Under the pieces are notes generated by a model. That model was not told the origin of the DNA. It made no database searches and was given only the letters and a program-made list of their open reading frames with translations. A program made the translations under genes and the position numbers. Shown in pieces: positions 42,147 through 53,428 of a stretch of DNA of 64,000 nt (position 1 is its first letter; each line of letters begins with the position of its first letter). The stretch is from Uranotaenia lowii (taxonomy: Eukaryota; Arthropoda; Insecta; Diptera; Culicidae): the NCBI RefSeq assembly GCF_029784155.1, contig NC_073692.1:22716444-22780443 (forward strand), read 5' to 3'.

Positions 42147-45133
42147 TAGAGCAGAGGTGAGCAACCTTTTGAACCAGAATTTTTAAGTAACGTTTATATG
42201 AGTGAATTTGAATTTTTAGGTTTGTATGTATTTTTTTCTGAAAAATCAACACCATTTTTTTTCTTTTGTGGAATTATGGGCTTTGTGTCAATTGATCGAT
42301 TCTTTCAAGTAAATTTTCCGCTGAATAACTTTGTCGAAAACCGAAATTGTGTATCTCATTAGACAAAAATGTTAATTAGGGGTATGTATTTTGTCATTAA
42401 GAATTAATCAATTCAACTGACTTCATTTCTTATTAAAAAAATAATACATTTCATCAATAACTTTTTTTTTAAAAAAAACTTCATGGTAACTATAAGGGGC
42501 TCAAATAGTATCAGTCAGTACAGCTTCTTTCATCGACCATCCATTTTATAAAGCACATGAGCGAAATGATGTTGGAAAATGCTCTTGGTTACAAACTTTT
42601 GTCGCTGGCTGTGTATACATTCAAGAGCCATTTCACTGAATGTTGGCATTCAACAAGTAGAACCTGATTTTTTTATTTTACAAAATTTGATTAATTATGG
42701 GCTTTAGTGGATTTTTTTATTGACAACCGAGTATTGAATAATAAATACTACTCCAAAATTAGAGCTTCACCTTAAATCAATAATGGTTTAAAAGTGTGGC
42801 TCCAGAGAGTTGTTTTTTTCCAATTTTTTTAGTTTAATTTTTTGATTTAAATTCTTTTTGCTGATTTATTGTTTCTTTTCAATACTCAGATTCAAAAATA
42901 AATCTTATGTTTATTTAATTGTTGTTAATCAGAATTTCATAAAGATCACCAAAACTTATGATATTCATAATGAAATGTATTTTTTTCTACATTAAATTTG
43001 AAACTCGTCATGTTTATGCATGCCCATTTAAATTATTGGAAATATAAAAGCTAGAAATCGCTGTTCGCTTAAAGATAGAGTAAACAATAAGGTGATTTGT
43101 AGGTGGCTCCAGAGACTAAAATTGTTCACTTAAGTAATGGTGGACTTATTTCCTTCTGCCAACCTTCTCTATTTACTGGAAACTCAAATTGGTTAGACTA
43201 TTTATTTTTTTTCTTTGAAAAAAATCCGAATGACAGGTCATCTCGAAACGGGTGACTAAATAACTGTAAAATCTAGTTTATTATTAAAACTGAAGAACGA
43301 ACAATATTGATGAAATTGATAAAACGTTTGTATTTCCTAAAAACACTGAAAATGGTTCAGTGGAGATGTCATTATCCTTTAATTCTTAATAAATTCCAGT
43401 ATTTGTAGCTAAAAGTGGTCATACAGTTCCAAGAATGTGAATGACGCAACCGTGCTCCAGGAATTTGCTCGTACGAACGAAGAAATCCTTCTCGGCAAAC
43501 AAGGAGCGCTCTAAGCCGGAAGAATTAATAGATAATTTTTCTGTTGAAAGAATGCCTGGGACAATGCTGGTGTACGGTCTCGATTTCCATAACAGATTCC
43601 TGGTATTTTTTGATTGAGGAGAATCAAAATGAGCACAACATGTTAAGGCAATCGAAATGACTTAGAAATTCTGCGAAGCATGGGATGCAGAATGATTGTA
43701 ACGTTATTTTGATGATACTTGAATGTTGTTTTTGTAGCTGACTCTTTATTTCGAATATTTTCAATCCGAAAAAAATTCCAGCGTCACTTGAAAGTATATC
43801 AATAAATGTTGTTAAAGGTCTATCGCGACTTTATGATATTTGATTTAAAATTTCTATTTTCAAATAACGTTTTGAATATAGAAGACTTTATTTCAATTGA
43901 TTCTTTTAAAAAAAAATGGACACAATTTTCACCAAACGAACATAGAGTTCGAAATGAAAATAAATTTGTCCCATGCTTTTTACCCCTCATTGTCATCTGA
44001 TATTTGATCAAAGTTAGGTTTGTTAGTGGGCCCAGCGGGCGGAAAATAAATCCTGTTGATATAGGCTCACGGCATTTTAGTACCACCTACAGGTTTTGCT
44101 GGACATCAGAATTCATTCGGGTAGTTCATGGTTGGAATTTTTACATCTGGTCACAATTTTTATTAAATTCAATTAATTTATGGTGACAGAGAAATTGAAA
44201 ATCCCACATTTCCAGTCACGCACCATTGGTCGCCAAGAAATCATCATGTCTGAACTAATAGATTTCCTACTGAACAATCCTAATCGATGTTTGTGGTGGA
44301 GGAGGGGGTGCAATTATTTGTGTTCTTTCCGGCAAATAAAAACAGATAGCTCTGTAACCGATCTAAGTTTGTCCCATCTCGTGCGTGCCCCTTTTTTTCT
44401 AGCGGGGTTGGGCTGGTCTCCAGGATCCAACGATAATAAAACAGTAATGAGAATAAAACATAATTCATTAATTCTTCGTTCTTATCGTGGCCCTGGCCTC
44501 TTTGCTTTGGGTTGCCAGAGGTCGACCAAAAACGAGGTCGACATCCAGCTGAGAAAACATAAACCAAAATTCTTCCGAACTGAAACATGGAAGAAGGGCA
44601 AAAAAAAACGGCAACAAAATGGAACACTTGTGGGCGGAAGATGTCCTGTGCTGTGTCTGACACTGATGCTGGGCAACATGCGAATAATCATCCTTTTTTC
44701 TTGGCTGCCCTCAGTAGTGCCAAAACTTAAGCTTGGGTTTTTATTAGAAGAAGAATGGGGGGATGCTTCATGGGCTGTCGGTTCTGTGCTTCGTTACATA
44801 ACTGATCTGGTCACATTCGGTGTCATCATCGTAGTCGTAAATTTTAGTTTTTGTGAGGCGATTCTTTTCCAATTTCACGAATGAGCAGTGATTGAATAAA
44901 CTTAAATAAGATCATTTCAAAACACTTAGAAAATCAATAATTTGATTACAATCTGAGCTAAGTTAAGATTTTTCTTGAAACTATTTCATAAAAATGATTT
45001 TACAGCACAAGTTATTAATATATCCAACGAAGCTTGTTCAAATTAATTTAATATAATCATACTGTGCCCTTCAAGATCATTGTCAAAAATGAGTAAAATT
45101 TATAAATCATTCAACATAACTGGAAAACTTTTG
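42147..45133. other. Low-copy sequence, no established gene
   Basis: At 42152 CAGAGGTGAGCAACCTTTTG resembles the start of hAT elements, but no partner end was found. A balanced stretch at 44180-44884 contains a 234-codon open frame whose translation matches nothing I recognise; I do not call it a gene. Otherwise AT-rich. Confidence 0.4.
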
Positions 45134-48020
45134 ATTTTGTCATTTTTAATGATTTTTGCCATTTTTGTCATTTTTGTCCTTTTTGTCATTTTTGTCATTT
45201 TTGTCATTTTTGTCATTTTTGTCATTTTTGTCATTTTTGTCATTTTTGTCATTTTTGTCATTTTTGTCATTTTTGTCATTTTTGTCATTTTTGTCATTTT
45301 TGTCATTTTTGTCATTTTTGTCATTTTTGTCATTTTTGTCATTTTTGTCATTTTTGTCATTTTTGTCATTTTTGTCATTTTTGTCATTTTTGTCATTTTT
45401 GTCATTTTTGTCATTTTTGTCATTTTTGTCATTTTTGTCATTTTTGTCATTTTTGTCATTTTTGTCATTTTTGTCATTTTTGTCATTTTTGTCATTTTTG
45501 TCATTTTTGTCATTTTTGTCATTTTTGTCATTTTTGTCATTTTTGTCATTTTTGTCATTTTTGTCATTTTTGTCATTTTTGTCATTTTTGTCATTTTTGT
45601 CATTTTTGTCATTTTTGTCATTTTTGTCATTTTTGTCATTTTTGTCATTTTTGTCATTTTTGTCATTTTTGTCATTTTTGTCATTTTTGTCATTTTTGTC
45701 ATTTTTGTCATTTTTGTCATTTTTGTCATTTTTGTCATTTTTGTCATTTTTGTCATTTTTGTCATTTTTGTCATTTTTGTCATTTTTGTCATTTTTGTCA
45801 TTTTTGTCATTTTTGTCATTTTTGTCATTTTTGTCATTTTTGTCATTTTTGTCATTTTTGTCATTTTTGTCATTTTTGTCATTTTTGTCATTTTTGTCAT
45901 TTTTGTCATTTTTGTCATTTTTGTCATTTTTGTCATTTTTGTCATTTTTGTCATTTTTGTCATTTTTGTCATTTTTGTCATTTTTGTCATTTTTGTCATT
46001 TTTGTCATTTTTGTCATTTTTGTCATTTTTGTCATTTTTGTCATTTTTGTCATTTTTGTCATTTTTGTCATTTTTGTCATTTTTGTCATTTTTGTCATTT
46101 TTGTCATTTTTGTCATTTTTGTCATTTTTGTCATTTTTGTCATTTTTGGCATTTTTGTCATTTTTGTCATTTTTGTCATTTTTGTCATTTTTGTCATTTT
46201 TGTCATTTTCTTTTTAATTTTTGTCATTTTTGTCATTTTTGTCATTTTTGTCATTTTTGTCATTTTTGTCATTTTTGTCATTTTTGTCATTTTTGTCATT
46301 TTTGTCATTTTTGTCATTTTTGTCATTTTTGTCTATTTTTGTCATTTTTTGTCATTTTTGTCATTTTTGTCATTTTTGTCATTTTGTCATTTTTGTCATT
46401 TTTGTCATTTTTGTCATTTTTGTCATTTTTGTCATTTTTGTCATTTTTTGTCAATTTTTGTCATTTTTGTCATTTTTGTCATTTTTGTCATTTTTGTCAT
46501 TTTTGTCATTTTGTCATTTTTGTCATTTTTGTCATTTTTGTCATTTTTGTCATTTTTGTCATTTTGTCATTTTTGTCATTTTTGTCATTTTTGTCATTTT
46601 TGTCATTTTTGTCATTTTTGTCATTTTTGTCATTTTTGTCATTTTTGTCATTTTTGTCATTTTTGTCATTGTCATTTTTGTCATTTTTGTCATTTTTGTC
46701 ATTTTGTCATTTTTGTCATTTTTGTCATTTTTGTCATTTTTGTCATTTTTGTCATTTTTGTCATTTTTGTCATTTTTGTCATTTTTGTCATTTTTGTCAT
46801 TTTTGTCATTTTGTCATTTTTGTCATTTTTTGTCATTTTTGTCATTTTTGTCATTTTTGTCATTTTTGTCATTTTTGTCATTTTTGTCATTTTTGTCATT
46901 TTTGTCATTTTTGTCATTTTTGTCATTTTTGTCATTTTTGTCATTTTGTCATTTTTGTCATTTTTGTCATTTTTTTTTTTTTATTTTGTCATTTTTTGTC
47001 ATTTTGGTCATTTTTGTCATTTTTGTCATTTTTGTCATTTTTGTCATTTTTGTCATTTTTGTCATTTTTGTCATTTTTGTCATTTTTGTCATTTTTGTCA
47101 TTTTTGTCATTTTTGTCATTTTTGTCATTTTTGTCATTTTTGTCATTTTTGTCATTTTTGTCAATTTTTGTCATTTTTGTTCATTTTTGTCATTTTTGTC
47201 ATTTTTGTCATTTTTGTCATTTTTGTCATTTTTGTCATTTTTGTCATTTTTGTCATTTTTGTCATTTTTGTCATTTTTGTCATTTTTGTCATTTTTGTCA
47301 TTTTTGTCATTTTTGTCATTTTTGTCATTTCATTTTTGTCATTTTTGTCATTTTTGTCATTTTTGTCATTTTTGTCATTTTTGTCATTTTTGTCATTTTT
47401 GTCCATTTTTGTCATTTTTGTCATTTTTTGTCATTTTTGTCATTTTTGTCATTTTTGTCATTTTTTGTCATTTTTTGTCATTTTTGTCATTTTGTCATTT
47501 TTGTCATTTTTGTCATTTTTTGTCATTTTTGTCATTTTTGTCATTTTTGTCATTTTTGTCATTTTGTCATTTTTGTCATTTTTGTCATTTTTGTCATTTT
47601 TGTCATTTTTGTCATTTTTGTCATTTTTGTCATTTTTGTCATTTTTGTCATTTTTGTCATTTTTGTCATTTTTGTCATTTTTGTCATTTTTGTCATTTTT
47701 GTCATTTTTGTCATTTTTGTCATTTTTGTCATTTTTGTCATTTTTGTCATTTTTGTCATTTTTGTCATTTTTGTCATTTTTGTCATTTTTGTCATTTTTG
47801 TCATTTTTGTCATTTTTGTCATTTTTGTCATTTTTTGTCATTTTTGTCATTTTTGTCATTTTTGTCATTTTTGTCATTTTTGTCATTTTTGTCATTTTTG
47901 TCATTTTTGTCATTTTTGTCATTTTTGTCATTTTTGTCATTTTTGTCATTTTTGTCATTTTTGTCATTTTTGTCATTTTGTCATTTTGTCATTTTTGTCA
48001 TTTTTGTCTTTTTTGTTATT
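45134..48020 (-). repeat. 9-bp satellite array, inverted orientation, about 2.9 kb
   Basis: The same unit as at 7823-10437, but with AAAAATGAC on the minus strand (TTTTTGTCAT on the plus). From about 45183 to 46145 it is an uninterrupted run of roughly 107 identical 9-mers. From 46210 to the right, 8- and 10-bp units and interruptions appear (for example 46205-46215, 46970-46985, 47330). The degraded left edge, TTTTTAATGATTTTTGCC, suggests older units at the margin. Huge open frames translating as FVI/FLS/FCH repeats are artefacts. Confidence 0.97.
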
Positions 48021-49960
48021 TCAAAAATGTTTGAGCTGTATAAGTTTTTATTAAAGAGAATTTTTTTTTTCACATAAACGCTCCCGATTATCAAGTATTT
48101 TTCCAACAGTACTAGTTGTTATTCATACTAAACGAAAAGTTGCTTTTGTCACAACTGCTCATTTTCAATTTATGCTCTAGCTTTTGAATAAATAATCAAA
48201 AACTAGCTGTAAAGGACCCTCGGACGGTAAATGGAGCGCCACTTTATAGATTTCAATCTCCAGCAGAGTCCGTAACTTTTCAACAAACCAAACCATAGAG
48301 AAAGTATTGAGCTCCTCGGCTTGTGTGGAAGTGGAAGTGGGGAATTTTATTGCAGATTTCATTCGATCAGTACTTCGCCTCACATTCGGAACCGGAAAGG
48401 GTGGCAATCGGCAAAGTCGGCAAATCGTGAAGAGAGCCACTTTCCCTGGTGAACATGCTTCTACACTTTTTGTGCTCTTAGATTTGGTGGTGACTCGACA
48501 AGTTTTCCTACGTTCGAAACAAGAATTTCTCATTTCCTCGTTCGTTACATTCGAGGAAACATTCTTGCTGGCAGCTGTTGTGTTTTTGTTTCACCTTGCC
48601 AGCTTCATTTTGATCTTGTGTTTTCCAAAGGTGAAAAAGCATGAATTTCTCACCTGGGCCAAAAATGCTGTGCGAATCTGTGCCGAAAAGGCAAAAAGCT
48701 GTTTTTATTTTGCCTTGTAATCAAAGGCGGAAAAACCTGGAATGTTCCCCACAAAAGTCGGCTCAAAGTTTTTTTTTTTCGTTAGAGGGGAGACAAACAC
48801 CGGAATCGAAAACATTCCCTGGAGTCGAAAATCTTCCCATAAATTGTACCGAGATTTTTGTTGCCATTTGCGTGCGCTTTTCCCCGAACGGCTTTTTTGG
48901 AAAATTGTAACCATTGGGTTTTTTTTTCGGTCCCCCGATTTGATTCTGGGGAGCTTTTCTCTGTTATTCAGATGGTGGCAAAACGAAAAGATGAAATTGG
49001 GGGCATCTAAACCGCACACTGACAGTAATAATCTGCGGAAGTCTAATGAGCTTCAATACCGGCCGCTTCTCCCGAATCGAAAAAAGGAGCTCCGACAAGG
49101 GTTTCCGCAGGATTTTCTCGGTGCTGTGCTGAGCATAATGATGATGGCGTGATTCGGGTACTTTCCCACGCCATCCAAGGATTTTTCACGCTCCAGAAGG
49201 GAGTTGAATGAAAAGGATGAGCTCGATGGAGCTTGAACGAACATGTATAATTCCGTAAGGTGGAATGTTTTGAAAGTTTTTTTTCCCTTTTGGTGGGGAG
49301 AACATGTTCCGGAGGAGGTACAAATGAAAAGCGGAAGAGACAAATAGGGTTTCTTTGGGGAGTATTTTTCAGGGCACAAAATCCCTAGGGAATGTCGAAT
49401 CAAGCCGAAGTTGATCCAAACAACAAAGACCCATTTGAAGTGACGAATTTGGGGCATCGTAATTTGTTTTAAACTTTACAAATCGCCTATCGTTTAAGAC
49501 TTGAGGCAGACGATTTAGACCGGCATGGAAGGTGGGAGATTCAAAATTGATTACAGCCTCTTATGGTAGACCTCTTTACTGAGTAAGGCCTTTGCTGACT
49601 ATAAATGCTTCTCTTTAAATCGTTTGATTTTGCTTTAAAAATCAGGCAATACATTTTATAACTAGCATTTATTCCTTCTTCTAGCTTGAACGGAACAAAT
49701 CGTAAAAAAATAGAAGCTTAACAAAATGATGTAGCTTTTATAACTTTCAATGCCCGGTACTCTAATGATCTTAAACAATTTCGTGAACCCAAAATGCAAG
49801 GAGAATATTTGAAGCATTTATTACAATTAAAACATTTATTGTCATCTTGTGAAAGAAGAATGTGTACATATGACAACAAGAATGAGTGGGTTATAGCTTT
49901 TATTCACTAAAATAAGAAAAATGATTCGCGATTTCGTTTTACTAACAACAATCGAAATAC
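48021..49960. other. Low-copy sequence, no established gene
   Basis: 48180-49450 is less AT-rich and holds overlapping short open frames on both strands, none resembling a known family and none framed by convincing splice sites. It could contain regulatory or untranslated sequence. Confidence 0.4.
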
Positions 49961-49974
49961 ATACAATTATGAAT

Positions 49975-50164
49975 GGGCTTGTGATATAGCTCAGTATGCA
50001 AGTCTGTTGTCTCCTGAGCCGATGTCCGCGAGTTCGAGCCCAAGAGTAAACATCGAACACAGTTGTACCGGATAAGTTTTTCAATAACGATCCGCCAACT
50101 GTAACGTTGATAAAGTTGCGAGTGCCATAAAGATGGTAAAACGACTATAATCGAAACAAAAAAA
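49975..50164 (+). mobile_element. tRNA-derived SINE (family 1), second complete copy
   Basis: About 95% alike to the SINE at 5380-5573, with the same A and B box region and the same ATAATCGAAAC plus A-run end. It is flanked by the perfect 14-bp direct repeat ATACAATTATGAAT (49961-49974 and 50165-50178). The A box here is TAGCTCAGTATG rather than TAGCTCAGTTGG. Confidence 0.87.
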
Positions 50165-50184
50165 ATACAATTATGAATAATTTG

Positions 50185-50345
50185 AGGTGAAAAAAATCAT
50201 CCCGACCGAGAATTGAACTCCAGCCTTCAGAAATCACTCTCAATCACTTTACAACAAGGCAACTCTTAAGTAAAATGATTGGAGCAAAGCTGTAGCACTA
50301 TAATAGATCGGACTCCAGTTATCCTTATCTATAACAATTTTATGT
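50185..50345 (-). repeat. Degenerate tRNA-like SINE (family 2)
   Basis: On the minus strand it carries TATAGTGCTACAGC and, downstream, GGCTGGAGTTCAATTCTCGG followed by a T-rich end, colinear with 24655-24770. The B box-like part is better preserved here. Boundaries are approximate. Confidence 0.42.
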
Positions 50346-50488
50346 TAGCTCAACGACTATATAATATATTAAACGTTATATATATTCGGTTTAAAAAGAG
50401 TTAAGGTAGATTTGCTAGACAATAAAATGCACTTTGAGTTTTAACCTTTCTTTACAATTAAAAAAATGTGATGATTAGCCGATTAGGG

Positions 50489-51622
50489 TAGGGTTGCCAC
50501 CCGTCCCGCTTTTTCGTTGAATTTCCAGCCGTCCCATTTTTTCTGAAAATCTCGCGTTTTTTTCCTGAAAAACTTTTACAAAGCTAACTGACTTACACCG
50601 AAAAAATTTAGCCCAGGTTTCTATTCATTGGCTCCACACAAAAAAACCTTTGAAATATGTCCTCATTCTCAAAATAAGCAACATTTTCCAGAGTTTGTAT
50701 AACACAATACTAAATACCCCTAATGTTACAATAAGATTTTGAAACATCTAAGCGTTCTTGAACCACGTTCAACAAATGCAATGTAAGTAAATAACTTGAG
50801 TTATGATGAAAATATTGTTTAAGCTGCTTCCAAATGATTATAGATCATAATTTTTCGACGGAATCTAAGTTAAATTGCCTTTTATCATACACCACCTTTT
50901 TCGACTCAATTGTACAAAATATTTAGTAATGGAAAATTTCTTGAATTTTTAAATTTTTAAAACATTTTTGAAATATTTTTTTATAGATTTTTTACGCGGT
51001 CCAATCCGCCGTTGATATGTATGACTTGCAATATTTTGTTTTAAAAAAAGTGTTAATTTGCGAGAACTATGAAAAATAACCGTGCTTATGGCAAAAAACC
51101 CGTGTTGATAAAAATCATGTAAGAAAATCCTTAAAAAAATCATCCGCGTTAAAAACAAAACCTCAGTGTGCTTTCTATGAATAACTTTAGCTGATGGTAT
51201 ACGAATAAGTTTGGCTATACAATAGAGTGCCTCAAATGTCCCGACTTTCAAAAAAATTATGCGCTGCAGGATAAAATTGATCCTAGACCTAGTATAAGAT
51301 CTCATGCCAAATTTGGTTCCGATCGGATCACGGGAAGGGGTCGCTAAACGAGCGTTAAGTTTGTATGGGATTTTGAGTCATTTTGCTCGGAAGAAACATG
51401 AAAAACCAGTGTTTAATCAATAACTTTGGTTTTCTTTGACCGACTTCTTTCAAAAACAGCGACAATATGTTCGACCGCTCCGACTCATTATCAGTAATTG
51501 GAGCAGTCTACTACCTATACAATTAAGCTTTTTTTGAATATTCCTTAAATGTCCCACATTTTTCAACTATGTCCCGTTTTTATTAGTATAATTTCTCGAG
51601 TTTTTCTGATCTGGTAAGCCTA
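50489..51622. mobile_element. hAT-like element, about 1.1 kb, with nested insertions
   Basis: Left end TAGGGTTGCCACCCGTCCCG; right end is the complement of TAGGCTTACCAGA. Near the ends are GTCCCG/GTCCCATTTTT motifs (50510-50545 and 51548-51575). The left flank GATTAGGG (50481-50488) resembles GGTTAGGA found after the adjacent TA element (52332-52339), 6 of 8, as expected if that element inserted at the right edge. A smaller hAT (51223-51514) lies inside. No transposase recognised. Confidence 0.6.
51223..51514. mobile_element. Non-autonomous hAT element, truncated relative of 28810-29173
   Basis: The first 250 bp match the 364-bp element (TAGAGTGCCTCAAATGTCCC, then GATCGGATCACGGGAAGGGG). Most of the inverted second arm is missing. 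It is flanked by the perfect 8-bp repeat CTATACAA (51215-51222 and 51515-51522), which fits nTnnnnAn. The last four bases (CTAC) lie outside the expected GCAGTCTA end. Confidence 0.75.
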
Positions 51623-52330
51623 CACTCAGGCGAATTCTTATTATAATTTTCATAAGATGCGTCTTATGAACCGCTTTTTAGAGTGTAAAATTGATTTTCA
51701 TAAGAGTCTTATGAAATTCTTCCAATTTTCAAAGTCAGTTCTTATGAAAAATAGAAGAAGCGGCATTGTGAAAAAATAATGAACACATTACTTACACCAG
51801 TCGTTATTTTTCATCGTCATACGAGGCATCAAACAGTAGTGAAGCCAATATAGTTTTCCTAAAAGTTAAAGTGATTTTCTTAATCTAAATGGTAAGTTTG
51901 TAAAAGTTAACATTATTGATAAACTCAAACACATTTTTTTGTTCACTTTTCAGCATGTTGAACGGAAAAAGTAAAAATTCAAAGGACCTGATTGTAGTGG
52001 CCAGTCGACCCGTTGTCAGATGCCGGCTGAATAATTTTGTTGGAATCGGGTGTTTGTGTGCTGCTGATAGTGATCATGATGGAACAAATTAGCTAGAAAC
52101 TAAATAAAATGTTTTTAACATCAATTATCTTGAGTTATTTTCATCAAACAAGACATTTTCTTTTCCATAAGACCCTCTTATGAAAAGCAACAACTTCTTA
52201 TTGAAGTAAGTGTTCATCTGAAGAATTCATTCGTGTCATAAGATAATCTTATGAATTTCATTGATTTTTCTTATGGCGCCAGTTCATAAGAGAATCTTGT
52301 GGCATACTTAATAGTATTTTTCTAAGTGTA
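51621..52330. mobile_element. TA-flanked element carrying a small gene-like unit
   Basis: Inverted ends CACTCAG (after TA at 51621-51622) and CTAAGTG (before TA at 52329-52330) delimit about 706 bp. Both ends carry clustered palindromes of the form CATAAGA(n)TCTTATGA at about 51649, 51700, 52170, 52236 and 52282, candidate transposase-binding sites. The interior is unlike the ends: it has a short intron-like segment (51892-51953), a 45-codon ORF and an AATAAA signal. This looks like a MITE that captured or encodes a tiny transcription unit. TA target use is inferred from the flanks. Confidence 0.65.
51955..52092 (+). CDS. 45-residue ORF with upstream intron-like segment and AATAAA, unknown function
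   Basis: The ORF starts ATGTTGAACGGAAAAAGTAA, ends at TAG (52090-52092) and encodes MLNGKSKNSKDLIVVASRPV followed by VRCRLNNFVGIG and a Cys/Asp-rich end. Immediately upstream is a 62-bp segment (51892-51953) with GTAAGT at its start and a T-rich tract plus CAG at its end, typical of short dipteran introns. AATAAA at 52103-52108 follows 10 bp after the stop. The ATG lies at the very start of the second exon. If translation began at the exon-1 ATG abutting the donor, the product would be only seven codons. The family is not recognised and coding status is uncertain. Confidence 0.35.
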   Translation: MLNGKSKNSKDLIVVASRPVVRCRLNNFVGIGCLCAADSDHDGTN

Positions 52331-52378
52331 GGTTAGGATCATATAGACCCGGAAAATTATTTTCATTTCTTTGGTGTC

Positions 52379-53153
52379 TTAAGGGGGGGGGGGGGGGGTA
52401 GGGTCTAACGGGTATAAAAAAAAACACCATTTTCACGATTTTTTTTCTAGAGCTATCGTTCAAACAAATGTATTCAAATTTTTTTGCATTATAAAAAGCA
52501 TTGTTAAAAGAACATTAAGTAATTTTTTCGTAGAAAATATTGAAAAATGAGCCGGTGACGGAGCATTTTCGAGGATGCTTTTAGAAAACAGGATTTGCGG
52601 TGGACACTGTATCTCAGCACAGAATCATCTGAAGTCAAAAAATCAGAGCAAACTATTTTTAATAGATGTTTTTCTGGACCCCAACGTTTTTATTTAACTT
52701 AAAAAAAAATTTATGAAATTTTTGTGGCTGTTTGAAGTAAAAACTACGATTTTTCACGAAAAAATCAGCCATTTTTCACCTGTAAAATCTCCCCAAAGTA
52801 AAAAAAAAAAAACAAAAAAGAAAAACGTTGGGGTCTGGTATTTTATACGTAGAAAATATGTTCCAAATTTTAAAAGAATCGGATAAGTAGTTTTCAAATG
52901 ACGATGTCCACGGACTTTAAAAATGTGCTTTCGAGAAAAAACGCGTTTGAAGTTTCTGCTCTTGCTTTCTTGCAGTATAAGATAGGAGGAGATAAAGGCC
53001 TATAACTTCTACAGTTTTGCTTCAATTGACTTGAAAATTTGACACAACATTCTTGAAATGTTTTACAATAAGAAAAATAAAAAATAAAAAAATCGATTTT
53101 TTGAAAGTGTTAGACCCTTTCCCCACCCCCCCCCCCCCCCCCCCCCCCCTTAA
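52379..53153. mobile_element. TTAA-flanked MITE with G/C-run ends, 775 bp
   Basis: It starts TTAA followed by a run of about 16 G and AGGGTCTAAC. It ends with GTTAGACCCTTT, CCCCA, a run of about 22 C, then TTAA. The inverted ends and TTAA at both sides match the target of piggyBac-type transposases. Internally, A/T-rich sequence includes near-repeats of AACGTTGGGGTC and the complement GACCCCAACGTT (52828 and 52678). No transposase frame. Superfamily assignment is by target site only. Confidence 0.65.
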
Positions 53154-53428
53154 ACTTCATTCCGGTTGAAATAATGAAATTTCACTATGTCAGCTTAACT
53201 TTGACTGATTTGAAGGTTCATTTAAAGTTAAAAAAAAGTATTGGTTTCCGTTGTCATATATCATGAAAGAAAATTTAAGAAAAAATAAAAAATCATTGAT
53301 TTTCTTCTTGATTTGATTTGAAATTCGTTTATTTGGAAGGGTGCCGTGCGCTATACCGATTAAGCACCCTTTTATCGATAGTACTATGTTACAGATTATA
53401 TACAGGGTTTTTTTTTTAACTGTTAACA

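Noticed and set aside
42152..42800. hAT-like end CAGAGGTGAGCAACC
   Set aside because: Only one end could be seen; without a partner or a target duplication it is not called as an element.
44180..44884. 234-codon frame at 44.2 kb
   Set aside because: No recognisable domain, no splice context, and overlapping frames of similar length on the other strand; kept only as a note in the region entry.
45080..48077. Open frames up to 984 codons in the second satellite
   Set aside because: Same artefact; they would encode only repeated tripeptides and begin in flanking non-coding sequence.
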